This document shows positions 42,758 through 52,244 of a stretch of DNA of 64,000 bases, piece by piece. The notes under the pieces are model-generated. The model did no database searches. It saw only the letters and a list, made by a program, of their open reading frames with translations, and had not been told where the DNA came from. The stretch's first letter is position 1; every line of letters begins with the position of its first letter. Origin of the DNA: Ornithinimicrobium sp. INDO-MA30-4. GTDB lineage: Bacteria > Actinomycetota > Actinomycetes > Actinomycetales > Dermatophilaceae. The stretch is from assembly GCF_021535045.1 (NCBI RefSeq), contig NZ_CP091056.1:620001-684000 (forward strand), read 5' to 3'. A program made the translations under genes and the position numbers.

Positions 42758-43527
42758 TCAGTCAGACCAGCGCAACAACCTGCGGGCGACTAATGCCAGC
42801 AGAAGAGTCCACAGGGTTAGAGCCAGCAAGGCCAGCGACATCGGGATCCCGGCCTGGCCCGTTGTCAGTGCAGATCGCAGTCCATCTGCCAGCAGGGCTG
42901 AGGGTAGCCATTCAACGATGGCAGCAATCGACGCAGGCAACGCGTCGGTTGGAATGAGGATCCCGCCGCCGGCGAGCAACACCACCCATAAAAGGTTGGC
43001 CAGAGCCAGCACAGCCTCGGCGCGCAGGGCTCCACCGATAGCGACGGCTAACGCCACGAAGCAACCGCTACCAAGCACAAGGAAGAGCAGAGCAGGCGGC
43101 ACGCCAGTAAGGTCTGGGCGCCAGCCAAGGACAAACGCGGCGCCCGAAATGACGACGACCTGCAGTGTCACCACCATGAGAACAGCGCCAGCCTTGGCCA
43201 TGATCAGCCCGCCACGGCCCAGGGGAGTGGTGCCCAAAGGCGCAACACGCCATACCTTCGCTCGTAGCCAAGCAAGATTGCTTGACCCGTGAGGGCGGTT
43301 GACACGACTGCGAGTGCGAGCACACCAGGCACCACGACATTGATGCGGCTCACTTGCTCCCACGGGCCGACGCTGACGGGGACAAGATCGCTCAACGCCA
43401 GCCCGATAAGAGCCAACAACGGAAGCAACAGCGAGACGAGCAGTTGTTCTCCATTGGCCAAGAGGTTCCGCGCTTCGAATCGTGCCTGAGCTAAGACCCT
43501 GGTGCGGGCGGGTCGTGCTTCGCTCAT
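42758..43527 (-). CDS. ABC-2 type transporter permease (one frame break)
   Basis: Permease partner of the ATPase encoded directly upstream; about 257 residues with six hydrophobic segments, ABC-2 (DrrB/NodJ-like) type. Recognisable blocks: ARFEARNLLANGEQLLVSLLLPLLALI, VVPGVLALAVVSTALTGQAILLGYERRYGVLR and EWLPSALLADGLRSAL. The frame breaks near 43237; one T restores RLLGTTPLGRGGLIMAKAGAV, the expected GxTPL element. In mycobacteria a similar pair sits between ctaA and the suf operon. Substrate unknown; this class often exports drugs or lipids. The start overlaps the ATPase stop by 4 bases. Confidence 0.82.
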
Positions 43528-44258
43528 CGTTTATCACCGGTCAGCATGAAGAAACGGTCTTCGAGCGATGCCCCGGCGCGCACTTCGTCTAGCGAGCCCT
43601 GGGCCACGACGTGGCCTCGTGCCACAACCACGATGTGATCGGCTAGACGCTCGGCTTCTTCAAAGAGTGTGCTCAGCACCACGGCCGGTCCTTGATCTGC
43701 GTAACTTCGAATCAACTCATGGACTTCTCGGCGACTATGCGGATCGAGGCCAGCGGTCGGCTCATCAAGGAAAGCCACCGAGGGCCGACCGATCAGCGCT
43801 GCGGCCAAGGCGACCCGTTGGCGTTGGCCACCTGAAAGCCGTCGAATGGGCGTGTCCCGAAAGCTCTCTACGCCCAACTCTGCGGCCAACTCAGTTAGTG
43901 ACCATGGCTCGACATAGAACTTGCTCAGGTGCTTCAACAAGGCAAGCGGCTTGACGGCATGAGGGAGCCCGCCGTCCTGCAACATGACTCCCACGTTGGC
44001 GCGGTGTTTGGCATCTGCTTGCCAAGGGTCCGTTCCCAAAACTGAAACCCGACCGCTATGTGACCTAGCCAGGCCAGCAGCGATGTCGATAGCGCTTGAC
44101 TTGCCGGCGCCATTGGGGCCGAGAATGCAGGTGATCTGGGCGTGGGATGCGCTCCAGGACAAGTCACGTAGTGCCTCGACTGCGCCGAACCTCTGGTCGA
44201 CACCCTCGAACACAACAGCGGCATGAAGTGCACGCTCGGTCGGGTTCACAGAAGTCAC
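43524..44258 (-). CDS. ABC transporter ATP-binding protein
   Basis: ABC ATPase of 244 residues, partner of the ABC-2 permease. Walker A CILGPNGAGKSSAIDIAAGL, Q-loop VMLQDGGLP, signature RRLSGGQRQRVALAAAL, Walker B SVAFLDEPTAGLDPHSRREV, and a switch region VVLSTLFEEAERLADHI, where the usual H-loop His is replaced (the normal STH is STL), which is worth noting. GTG 44258 has TATCGT 6 bases upstream, so it is likely leaderless. Divergent from sufR by 83 bases. Gene intact. Confidence 0.88.
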   Translation of the reverse strand: MTSVNPTERALHAAVVFEGVDQRFGAVEALRDLSWSASHAQITCILGPNGAGKSSAIDIAAGLARSHSGRVSVLGTDPWQADAKHRANVGVMLQDGGLPHAVKPLALLKHLSKFYVEPWSLTELAAELGVESFRDTPIRRLSGGQRQRVALAAALIGRPSVAFLDEPTAGLDPHSRREVHELIRSYADQGPAVVLSTLFEEAERLADHIVVVARGHVVAQGSLDEVRAGASLEDRFFMLTGDKR

Positions 44259-44264
44259 CCGCCA

Positions 44265-44270
44265 ACGATA
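44265..44270 (-). promoter_or_regulatory. -10 box (TATCGT) of leaderless ABC ATPase gene
   Basis: TATCGT on the minus strand with 6 bases to the GTG at 44258. Confidence 0.5.
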
Positions 44271-44341
44271 AGGGGAGCAGACCTAATCAGTGTGGTCGAG
44301 GGTGCGGGAACAGAGTGAGGCAATACTTGGTTGGACTGAAT

Positions 44342-45076
44342 GTGGATATAGGTGACACTGACATAGTGTTTTTCGCTGATGGCACCGCCGAGTCCCGCAC
44401 CAGGGACTTAGTGCAGGCTGCCGTCAGCACGCGCGGACCTGTCACGGCCCGTGAGCTAGCCACCGAATTTGATCTGACACCCGCTGCTGTCCGTCGTCAC
44501 CTCGACGCGCTAGCAGCAGAGGGAATGATTGAAGAACGCGAGGTTGTTCAGTCCGGTCGTCGGGGGCGCGGGCGTCCCGCTCGTGCCTACGTGCTGACCG
44601 CTAGCGGCCAAGAGCAACTTCCCACCACGTATGACGAAGTCGCCATCGCGGCTCTTCGTTTCCTCTCCGAACACTCAGGGCATGAAGCGGTTGCTGCGTT
44701 CGCTGATGATCAGATGGCGGCGTTGGAGTCGACGTTAGAGGAAGAAATCGGTGAACACGGCGGTGACGTCCAGACCCGGACGTTAGCGTTGGCCGAGGCC
44801 CTCTCCAAACAGGGCTATGCGGCGAGCACCCGACCGGTTGGGCAGGGAACAGGTTTAGCTGGTTTGCAGTTATGCCAAGGCCACTGCCCGATGCGTGGTG
44901 TTGCTAATGAGTTCAAAGAATTTTGCGACGCGGAGACCTCAATGATCTCTCGTGTCCTGGGTGTGCACGTCCAGCGGTTGGCCACATTGGCCGGCGGCGA
45001 ACACGTGTGCACCACGTTTGTCCCCACGGGACCCATGGGTTCTGTTCCCACCCCAGAAGAAAGGCCCTCTCGATGA
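44342..45076 (+). CDS. sufR: Iron-sulfur cluster assembly repressor SufR
   Basis: SufR, a DeoR/ArsR-like winged-helix repressor of the suf operon whose [4Fe-4S] cluster reports Fe-S status; about 244 residues. [48 protein letters not shown], then a basic wing [21 protein letters not shown]. Cluster cysteines: [16 protein letters not shown] and HVCTTF. The start is unclear: GTG 44342, GTG 44366, or GTG 44411 (with AGGGA upstream but cutting the first helix). An operator-like palindrome at 44355-44369 lies in the region. The stop overlaps the sufB ATG by ATGA. Gene intact. Confidence 0.9.
   Translation: MDIGDTDIVFFADGTAESRTRDLVQAAVSTRGPVTARELATEFDLTPAAVRRHLDALAAEGMIEEREVVQSGRRGRGRPARAYVLTASGQEQLPTTYDEVAIAALRFLSEHSGHEAVAAFADDQMAALESTLEEEIGEHGGDVQTRTLALAEALSKQGYAASTRPVGQGTGLAGLQLCQGHCPMRGVANEFKEFCDAETSMISRVLGVHVQRLATLAGGEHVCTTFVPTGPMGSVPTPEERPSR
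44355..44369 (+). promoter_or_regulatory. sufR: Candidate SufR operator ACACT-N5-AGTGT
   Basis: A perfect inverted repeat, ACACT (44355-44359) and AGTGT (44365-44369), spaced by 5. It overlaps TAGTGT (44364-44369), a possible -10 for the suf operon. I recall that a similar ACACT-type repeat has been described for mycobacterial SufR; this needs checking. Confidence 0.55.
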
Positions 45077-46492
45077 GTACCAACATTGAAGAGCTCAACC
45101 CAGGTCTAAAGGACCTCGGGACGTATGAGTATGGCTGGGCAGATAGCGACAGCGCCGGTTCCACGGCTCGTCGTGGCCTCAGCGAAGATGTCGTCGCTGA
45201 CATCTCCTCGCGCAAGAGCGAGCCAGAGTGGATGTTGAACGCCCGGATGAAGGCGCTCAAGCTCTTTGGCAAGAAGCCGATGCCGACCTGGGGCAGTGAC
45301 CTCACCGGGATCCACTTCGATAACATCAAGTACTTCGTGAAGTCCACCGAGAAGCAGGCCACCAGCTGGGAAGACCTGCCCGAGGACATCAAGAACACCT
45401 ACGACCGTCTGGGCATCCCCGAGGCCGAGAAGCAGCGTCTCGTTGCTGGCGTCGCAGCACAGTACGAGTCTGAGGTTGTCTACCACCAGATCCGTGAGGA
45501 CCTGGAGGAAAAGGGCGTCATCTTCGTTGACACCGACACCGCCCTTCGTGAGCACGAGGACCTGTTCCGCGAATACTTCGCCTCGGTGATCCCCACCGGT
45601 GACAACAAGTTCTCCGCCCTGAACACGGCCGTATGGTCGGGTGGCTCGTTCATCTACGTCCCCCGGGCGTCCACGTGGACATCCCGCTGCAGGCCTACTT
45701 CCGGATTAACACCGAAAACATGGGCCAGTTCGAGCGGACCTTGATCATCGCTGACGAGGGCTCTTCGGTGCACTACGTCGAAGGCTGCACCGCCCCGATC
45801 TACCAGAGTGACTCGCTGCACTCAGCAGTTGTCGAGATCATCGTGAAGAAGAACGCTCGCGTTCGCTACACGACGATCCAGAACTGGTCGAACAACGTCT
45901 ACAACCTGGTCACCAAGCGTGCGACCTGTGCAGAAGGCGCCACCATGGAGTGGATCGATGGCAACATCGGCTCCAAGGTCACCATGAAGTACCCGGCCAT
46001 CTTCCTGATGGGCGAGCACTCCAAGGGCGAGACCCTCTCCGTTGCTTTCGCGGGCGAGGGCCAGCACCAGGACGCCGGCGCCAAGATGGTGCACGCAGCC
46101 CCCACACCTCATCGACGATTGTGTCGAAGTCGGTGGCTCGTGGTGGCGGTCGCACCTCCTACCGCGGCCTGGTTCAGGTCCTGGATGGGGCACACCACAG
46201 CAAGTCCAGCGTGGTCTGCGACGCACTGTTGGTCGACCAGATCTCGCGTTCTGACACCTACCCCTACGTGGACGTTCGTGAAGACGACGTCCAGATGGGC
46301 CACGAGGCAACCGTCTCGAAGGTGTCCGAGGACCAGATGTTCTACCTGATGTCTCGCGGAATGTCCGAGACCGAAGCGATGGCGATGATCGTCCGCGGCT
46401 TCGTTGAGCCCATTGCTCGCGAACTGCCGATGGAATACGCGCTTGAGCTGAACCGGCTCATCGAACTGCAAATGGAAGGAGCAGTCGGCTGA
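45073..46492 (+). CDS. sufB: Fe-S cluster assembly scaffold SufB (two frame breaks)
   Basis: SufB, scaffold of the SufBC2D complex that builds Fe-S clusters; about 474 residues. Blocks: [86 protein letters not shown] (with the conserved Cys), [27 protein letters not shown], and the end [46 protein letters not shown]. Breaks near 45662 and 46101 each need one C. Unlike M. tuberculosis SufB, no intein is inserted. ATGA overlaps link it to sufR and sufD. Confidence 0.95.
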
Positions 46493-47674
46493 TGACTCTT
46501 GTCACCGACAAGCCGCACAACGACCCGCAGTCGCAGGTCGCAACCATTCCCGACAAGTCGCGCGCCGAGCGTCTGACCTCGTTTGAGGTTGAAGACTTCG
46601 CCGTCCCGACAGGTCGTGAAGAGGAGTGGCGCTTCACCCCAGTCGATCGTTTGGCTGGCCTGTTTTCCGACACGGCGACCGACGCAGATGCAGTCACCTT
46701 CAGCACCAACGTGCCAGAAGAAGCGTTGCAGGCTGCGCTGGCCGCTGGCGTTGCCCCGCGTGGGACCGTCTTGGTCCCCGGCGATCGCGGCTCCGTCGTC
46801 GGCTCTGCGAATGCACCCGAGGCGACCTATATCAAGGTCCCCAACGACGCTGAGTATGCAGAGCCGCTGCGGGTCGACATCGCCGGTAACGGTGCTGGTC
46901 GCCGAGTCAACTCCACATCGTGTTGGAGGCTGGCTCGCACAGCAAGGCGCTCATCATCTTGGACCACACCGGAAGCGCTGACTTCTCGGGCAACGTGGAA
47001 ATCAAGGTGGGCGACGGCGCCGACCTGACGGTCGTCACGCTGCAGCGGTGGAGCGACGACGCCAACCACCTGGCGCAGCACGACGCAGTGGTCGGCCGCG
47101 ACGCGACATACAAGCACATCGCGGTTTCGCTGGGCGGTTCCATCGTCCGGATGAACAGCAACGTCCGCTACGCAGGCCCCGGCGGCGACGCCACCTTGCT
47201 CGGTGTCTACTTCGCCGACGCTGGTCAGCACTGGAGCACCGCTCCTTTGTTGACCACAACGCACCGCAGTGCAAGTCCTTGGTCACCTACAAGGGTGCGC
47301 TTCAGGGCGAAACCGCACACACCGTATGGGTTGGCGACGTGCTGATCCGTGCCGAGGCCGAAGGCATCGACACGTATGAGTTGAACCGCAACCTGGTGCT
47401 CTCCGATGGCGCGCGGGCCGACTCGGTGCCCAACCTCGAGATCGAGACTGGCGACATCGCCGGAGCCGGCCACGCCAGCTCCACCGGTCGCTTCGATGAC
47501 GAGCAGTTGTTCTACCTGATGTCGCGTGGTGTTTCCGAGGACGAGGCGCGACGCATGGTCGTTCGTGGCTTCTTTGCCGACATCATCGCCAAGATCGGCG
47601 TCGCAGAGGTTGTTGGTCCCCTGATGGAGGCAATCGACGCGGAGTTGGCTTTGGACATGAAGGGCGAGGCGTGA
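46492..47674 (+). CDS. sufD: Fe-S cluster assembly protein SufD (two frame breaks)
   Basis: SufD, SufB paralogue in the SufBC2D complex; about 395 residues. FEVEDFAVPTGREEEWRFTPVDRLAGLF is the usual N-terminal block (the ExWR tyrosine/arginine region). The core is LDHTGSADFSGNVEIKVGDGADLTVVTLQRW, VGRDATYKHIAVSLGGSIVRMNSNVRYAGPGGDATLLGVYFADAGQH, then FVDHNAPQCKSLVTYKGALQG, and the end DDEQLFYLMSRGVSEDEARRMVVRGFFADII. Breaks near 46911 (one C gives RVNLHIVLEAGSHSKA) and near 47231 (one C gives QHLEHRSFVDHN). Stop overlaps the next GTG. Confidence 0.95.
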
Positions 47675-48035
47675 CCGAAGACGTCAGCACCGACCGTTTG
47701 GCGGAGTTCACCAAGGTTTGCTCCTTGGCGGACCTGCCAAACGTCGGCGCGGTCTGCGCCGACTTCGATGGTCGTCGAGTTGCCATTGCGCGGGATAGCT
47801 CCGGTGCGGTGCATGCCTTTGACGACACCTGCAGTCACGCCAAGGTCTCCTCTCTGAGGGCGATGTTGAAGACGACGTCATCGAGTGCTGGCTGCACGGC
47901 TCCGGTTTCAACATGAAAACCGGCAAGCCGACCAGCCTGCCAGCCACCGAACCCATCGCGGTGCACACCGTGCAGATTGAGGGAGATGACGTCTACGTCG
48001 CCCTCTCCGATTCTTTTAAGCAAGGAGAAAAGTAA
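47671..48035 (+). CDS. Rieske [2Fe-2S] ferredoxin of the suf operon (one frame break)
   Basis: Small Rieske-type ferredoxin, about 121 residues, of the non-heme iron dioxygenase ferredoxin kind. Ligands: [13 protein letters not shown] (CxH) and, after restoring one base near 47850, [17 protein letters not shown] (CxxH). It ends [26 protein letters not shown] 47671 overlaps the sufD stop by GTGA; sufC starts 2 bases after its stop. This gene sits between sufD and sufC in many actinobacteria, where it may supply electrons for cluster assembly. That role is inferred from position. Confidence 0.88.
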
Positions 48036-48037
48036 CT

Positions 48038-48795
48038 ATGGCTACATTGGAAATTAAAGACTTGCACGTCTCGGTTGAGACCGAGGCTGGCGCCAAGGAA
48101 ATCCTGCGCGGCGTTGACTTGACGCTGAACTCGGGCGAGACGCACGCCATCATGGGCCCCAACGGCTCTGGCAAGTCGACCCTGGCCTACTCGATCGCGG
48201 GACACCCTGGTACACGATCACCTCCGGCACGGTCACCCTTGACGGTGAAGACGTGTTGGCGATGGGCGTCGACGAGCGTGCCCAGGCCGGTCTCTTCTTG
48301 GCTATGCAGTACCCAGTCGAGGTCCCCGGTGTCACGGTCTCCAACTTCCTGCGCACGGCAAAGACTGCCATCGACGGCGAAGCACCCAAGCTGCGCACGT
48401 GGATCAAGGAAGTTAAGGAAGCCATGGGCCAGTTGCGGATGGACCCAGTCTTCGCCGAGCGCAACGTCAACGAAGGCTTCTCCGGTGGCGAAAAGAAGCG
48501 CCACGAGATCCTGCAGATGGAGCTGCTCAAGCCCAAGATGGCTATCCTCGATGAGACCGACTCTGGCCTGGACGTTGACGCACTGAAGGTTGTTTCCGAG
48601 GGAGTTAACCGCGTCAAGGAAAACAGCGAAGTTGGCGTCATGCTGATCACGCACTACACCCGGATCCTGCGCTACATCAAGCCTGACCAGGTGCACGTGT
48701 TCATCAACGGTCGCGTTGCCGAGTCTGGTGGCCCCGAGTTGGCTGACCGCCTCGAAAACGAAGGCTACGACCGCTACCAGGGCGCACAGGTCTGA
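48038..48795 (+). CDS. sufC: Fe-S cluster assembly ATPase SufC (one frame break)
   Basis: SufC, the ABC-type ATPase that drives SufBD; about 253 residues. Walker [23 protein letters not shown]. One base missing near 48209 (restoring [21 protein letters not shown]). Q-loop: [23 protein letters not shown]. Signature [17 protein letters not shown], which is the SufC form, and Walker [18 protein letters not shown]-loop [12 protein letters not shown] 48038 has AAGGAGA about 8 bases upstream, the best Shine-Dalgarno in the operon. Confidence 0.96.
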
Positions 48796-48797
48796 TC

Positions 48798-50102
48798 TTG
48801 TCTTTGGCATTCAGCGTGGGGGAGTCGGCTCAGATTCGAGCCGACTTCCCCATCCTTGCCCGAACGGTGCGCGACGAAAAGCCGTTGGTCTATCTCGATA
48901 GCGGCGCGACCTCGCAAAAGCCGACGGTTGTGTTGGAGGCAGAGCGAGAGTTCTACACCCAGCACAACGCTGCGGTTCACCGCGGAGCGCACCAACTGGC
49001 TGAGGAAGCGACCGAGGCCTTCGAGGATGCACGAGCGACGATCGCTGCCTTCCTTGGCGGCAACAGCGACGAGATCGTCTTCACCAAGAACGGCACCGAA
49101 GCCATCAACCTCATCGCGTACGCGGTGAGTAATGCGGCGTTCCCCGGTTCGGTTGATGGTGCGGACCCGGCTGCAGCCGCCCGCTTGTCTGTGGGACCTG
49201 GCGACGAGATTGTGGTCACCGAAATGGAGCACCACGCCAACCTGGTGCCGTGGCAAGAGTTGGCCCGTCGCACCGGAGCCACCTTGAAGTGGATCTCGAT
49301 CGATGAGGATGGGCGCCTGGGCGCTCCTGAGTCAGCGATCAGCGACCGCACCAAGATCTTGGCGATCACCCACGTCTCGAACGTGGTTGGCACCCGCAAC
49401 GATCTGGCTCCCTACGTCGCGGCGGCCAAGGCGAACAACGCCATCGTGGTGGTTGACGCTTGCCAGTCAGTGCCACACCTCGATGTCACCGACCTCACGG
49501 CGGCGGACTCTGGCATTGACTTCGTGATCTTCACCGGTCACAAGGTGCTTGGTCCTTCGGGGATCGGTGTCCTGTGGGGTCGGACAGAGTTGCTCGCAGC
49601 AATGCCACCCTTCTTGACCGGCGGATCGATGATCGAGGTCGTTAAGATGGAGGGGTCAACGTATGCCCCGCCACCGCAGCGTTTCGAGGCTGGAGTGCCG
49701 GTGGCTGCTCAGGCGGTTGGTCTCGCTGCCGCGGTGAAGTACCTGCAGGGCTGGGGTATGGATCGTGTGCACGCTCACGATGAGGCGCTGACCGCATACG
49801 CGCTTGAGCAAATGGCGACTCGGCCCTGGCTGAAGGTGCTCGGGCCGCGCGACGCCGCCGAGCGAGTCGGGTCTGTCGCTTTTGTCGTTGAGGGTGTGCA
49901 CCCGCACGATGTTGGCCAGATTTTGGACGACGACGGTATTGCTGTGCGGACCGGCCACCATTGCGCTTGGCCGCTGCACCGCGCGCTGGGAGTGCCCTCG
50001 AGCACTCGGGCCAGTTTCGGCATCTACACGACCACTGCCGAGATTGACGCGATGATGAAGAGTCTGGACCGCGTCGTTGAGATTTTTGGGGTGAACAGCT
50101 GA
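48798..50102 (+). CDS. sufS: Cysteine desulfurase SufS
   Basis: PLP-dependent group II cysteine desulfurase that delivers sulfur to SufU; 434 residues. PLP lysine in DFVIFTGHKVLGPSGIGVLWG; the N-terminal substrate region is LVYLDSGATSQKPTVVLEA and AAVHRGAHQLAEEATEAFEDAR; EMEHHANLVPWQELA is conserved. The persulfide Cys is in GIAVRTGHHCAWPLHRALG. TTG 48798 starts 2 bases after sufC, and the stop overlaps the sufU ATG by one base. Gene intact. Confidence 0.95.
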   Translation: MSLAFSVGESAQIRADFPILARTVRDEKPLVYLDSGATSQKPTVVLEAEREFYTQHNAAVHRGAHQLAEEATEAFEDARATIAAFLGGNSDEIVFTKNGTEAINLIAYAVSNAAFPGSVDGADPAAAARLSVGPGDEIVVTEMEHHANLVPWQELARRTGATLKWISIDEDGRLGAPESAISDRTKILAITHVSNVVGTRNDLAPYVAAAKANNAIVVVDACQSVPHLDVTDLTAADSGIDFVIFTGHKVLGPSGIGVLWGRTELLAAMPPFLTGGSMIEVVKMEGSTYAPPPQRFEAGVPVAAQAVGLAAAVKYLQGWGMDRVHAHDEALTAYALEQMATRPWLKVLGPRDAAERVGSVAFVVEGVHPHDVGQILDDDGIAVRTGHHCAWPLHRALGVPSSTRASFGIYTTTAEIDAMMKSLDRVVEIFGVNS

Positions 50103-50599
50103 TGGACATGTATGGCGAGTTGATCCTGGAGCATTCAAAGCGGCCAGTCGCCTCTGGACTGCGCGACGGTCATGCTGGCGAGGCTTACCACGTCAACACG
50201 ACGTGTGGAGACGAAGTCACGGTGCGCGTACATCTGTCCGCATCCCCCGAAGACGGGTCGGTGCTGGCTCCTGCCGATGTCACCCTGACCGACTTTTCCT
50301 ACGACGCGACGGGCTGCAGCATCTCGATGGCGGCCACCTCCATGTTGGCTCAAGAAGCCATTGGAGAATCCGTGGCCGAGAGTTTGGACGTCTATCGCGG
50401 CGTGCAAGCGATGTTGACTTCCCGCGGCCAAGATCCGGGAGACGTCGAGGAGATAGGCGATGCCGTCGCTCTTGCTGGTGTTTCCAAGTATCCGGCGCGC
50501 GTGAAGTGTGCCCTGCTGGGCTGGAGTGCCTACCTTGATGCGCTTGCTCGGGCGGGCGTCGACATCTCCAGCGTAAAATCTTCCGCTAAGACCCCTTGA
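50102..50599 (+). CDS. sufU: Fe-S assembly sulfurtransferase SufU
   Basis: SufU, zinc-dependent sulfur acceptor from SufS; 165 residues. The start MDMYGELILEHSKRPVASGLRDG is typical. Zinc/cysteine ligands: NTTCGDEVTV (with the following Asp), DATGCSISMAATSML and ARVKCALLGWSAYLDAL. The longer loop between ligands 1 and 2 is the SufU, not IscU, form. Overlaps sufS by one base. Gene intact. Confidence 0.94.
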   Translation: MDMYGELILEHSKRPVASGLRDGHAGEAYHVNTTCGDEVTVRVHLSASPEDGSVLAPADVTLTDFSYDATGCSISMAATSMLAQEAIGESVAESLDVYRGVQAMLTSRGQDPGDVEEIGDAVALAGVSKYPARVKCALLGWSAYLDALARAGVDISSVKSSAKTP

Positions 50600-50610
50600 A
50601 AGGTGCAGTC

Positions 50611-50936
50611 ATGAGTGAAATCACTGCAGTTCCGAATGTTGCCGACGTCGAAGAGGCATTGCACGACGTTGTTGACCCTGAGTTGGGCATCAACGTCGTT
50701 GACCTTGGCCTGATCTACGGAGTCACCGTGGACGCCAGCGCACACGCTGTCGTCGACATGACGCTCACCAGTGCTGCTTGCCCGTTGACGGATGTCATCG
50801 AAGACCAGACAGCCCAGGCGTTGGAAGGCCTCGTTGCCAGCCACCGCATCAACTGGGTGTGGATGCCGCCGTGGGGCCCAGACAAGATCACCCCGAGGGC
50901 CGTGAGCAGTTGCGTGCCTTGGGCTTCAACATCTGA
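50611..50936 (+). CDS. sufT: SufT / MIP18-family (DUF59) Fe-S maturation protein (one frame break)
   Basis: DUF59 protein of about 109 residues, thought to help Fe-S cluster transfer. Core: ADVEEALHDVVDPELGINVVDLGLIYGVTVD and VDMTLTSAACPLTDVIEDQ, with the conserved Cys. ATG 50611 has GAAAGG upstream. The frame breaks near 50893; one C gives the conserved end PPWGPDKITPEGREQLRALGFNI and a stop at 50934-50936, one base before the GTG of the next gene. Confidence 0.93.
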
Positions 50937-50937
50937 G

Positions 50938-51570
50938 GTGACCAGCCCTCGGCGCCTGGAGATTCCTGCCCAGCGAATTGTTCGCTGGTGCGCTGGTTTT
51001 GAAGAGCGCCACGGAGTCACCACGTGGAGCGTTGAGGCAGGGCACTACCTGCTGCGCGCCCACGATGGCAGCCAAGCCGCCTTGAGCGGTTGGCGCGAGC
51101 CAACCACCAGCGGTGCCGCCGCCTGATCTCACTGGTTGGGCAGCGGCACCGTCTGTGTTTGGGCTGGTATTGGTCCGCAGAGGCGGCTACACGGTAGGCG
51201 TTGTCGAGAATGCGGCCTTGGTCCGGCACTACGCCGGAACGCGATACGTGCAGTCGCGAACGGCTGCCGGCGGTTGGTCCCAGCAGCGGTATGCCCGCAG
51301 ACGGGGCAACCAAGCCGATGCGCTGGTCAACGCCGTTGCGGATCGGGCGGCTGCGATGTGGTCCGAGCACAACCTGGGGGAGTAGTCGTCGGAGGCGACA
51401 AAGCCCTAGTAGCCACTGTGCTGAACGAATTGGTCCTGCCTGAGCCGGTGACGGACACGCAACGCCAGTTTTACGACATACCAGATCCGCGGCATGCAGT
51501 GCTCAAGAAGGTCGTGGATCGGTCACTTCGAGTGAGTGTCGATATCACTGAAACCGACCTGCCTAGCTAA
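50938..51570 (+). CDS. acVLRF1-type release factor / peptidyl-tRNA hydrolase (two frame breaks)
   Basis: Protein of about 210 residues matching the actinobacterial VLRF1 (Vms1/eRF1-like) family, thought to free stalled nascent chains from tRNA on large ribosomal subunits. The N-terminal part is RLEIPAQRIVRWCAGFEERHGVTTWSVEAG. The middle holds VFGLVLVRRGGYTVGVVENAALV and the family core GTRYVQSRTAAGGWSQQRYARRRGNQ, where the GGxxQQ segment replaces the GGQ loop. The end is VVVGGDKALVATVLNEL ... YDIPDPRHAVLKKVVDRSLRVSV. Breaks lie near 51110 (net two bases missing) and 51378 (one G). It starts 1 base after sufT and is the last gene of the operon. Function by family only. Confidence 0.72.
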
Positions 51571-51599
51571 ATATCCAGACGCCCACACGTATTAACTGG

Positions 51600-51605
51600 T
51601 AAATT
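51600..51605 (+). promoter_or_regulatory. -10 box (TAAATT) of leaderless lipoprotein gene
   Basis: TAAATT, 7 bases before the ATG at 51613. Confidence 0.5.
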
Positions 51606-51612
51606 CCTGAGA

Positions 51613-52232
51613 ATGATAGACGATCGAGTTACCTCGCGCTGTCGCAGGAAAATCGTGCCGGCAATGATTTTCGGGTTGGCCATGGCGGGTGCAACATCAT
51701 GTGTTGGCTCGGACAGTGAAGGCTCGGTCGAGCCTCCCGAGGCGGTTGAGACCGACTCAAGCCAGGTGGAAGAAGACGTGGCTGAACCCGATGAAGCTGA
51801 CGAAACTGAAGTTGAAGAAACTGAAGCTGAGTCAGAGGCGGCCAGAGGCTCTGGATCGGGCACGGTGACCATGGGCGACGGCACCGTGTACGAGATCGTG
51901 AATCTCACCCAGTGCGACACGTCCGCGACGGATCCCAGCGGCTTCCCGCTTGAGACTGGCTATGGCATCTATGGCAGCACCGCAGATGGGACCGTGGAGA
52001 TCTTCTTCTCCCGAGCCGGACTTGATGACGACGACGCATTCTTCGGTGGCGGTATCGAGGAGATTTCAATGGCGACGGCGAGACTGACGAACTGCTGTAT
52101 TCAGCACAATCAGGGACCGAAGACATCAGCATCGACGGACCCAGCGCCTTCGGCACCGTTGAGGTGAGGTCACTGGGCCGCGAAGACCCTCATGGTGAAG
52201 AGTCCACCGTCGAGATCGATTTCACCTGCTGA
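51613..52232 (+). CDS. Putative secreted lipoprotein of unknown function (one frame break)
   Basis: About 207 residues. A basic start (MIDDRVTSRCRRKIV) leads to a hydrophobic stretch PAMIFGLAMAGATSC ending in a weak lipobox. An acidic, Thr/Glu-rich linker (about residues 35-80) precedes a compact domain from GSGTVTMGDGTVYEIVNLTQC. The frame breaks near 52064; one T gives EEIFNGDGETDELLYSAQSGTEDISIDGPSAFGTVEVRSLG and ends VEIDFTC at 52232. I do not recognise the domain; it is beta-rich in look with two cysteines that could pair. The TAAATT box supports the start. Convergent with the metallopeptidase, 12 bases apart. Confidence 0.6.
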
Positions 52233-52244
52233 GTGACCCAGCGA

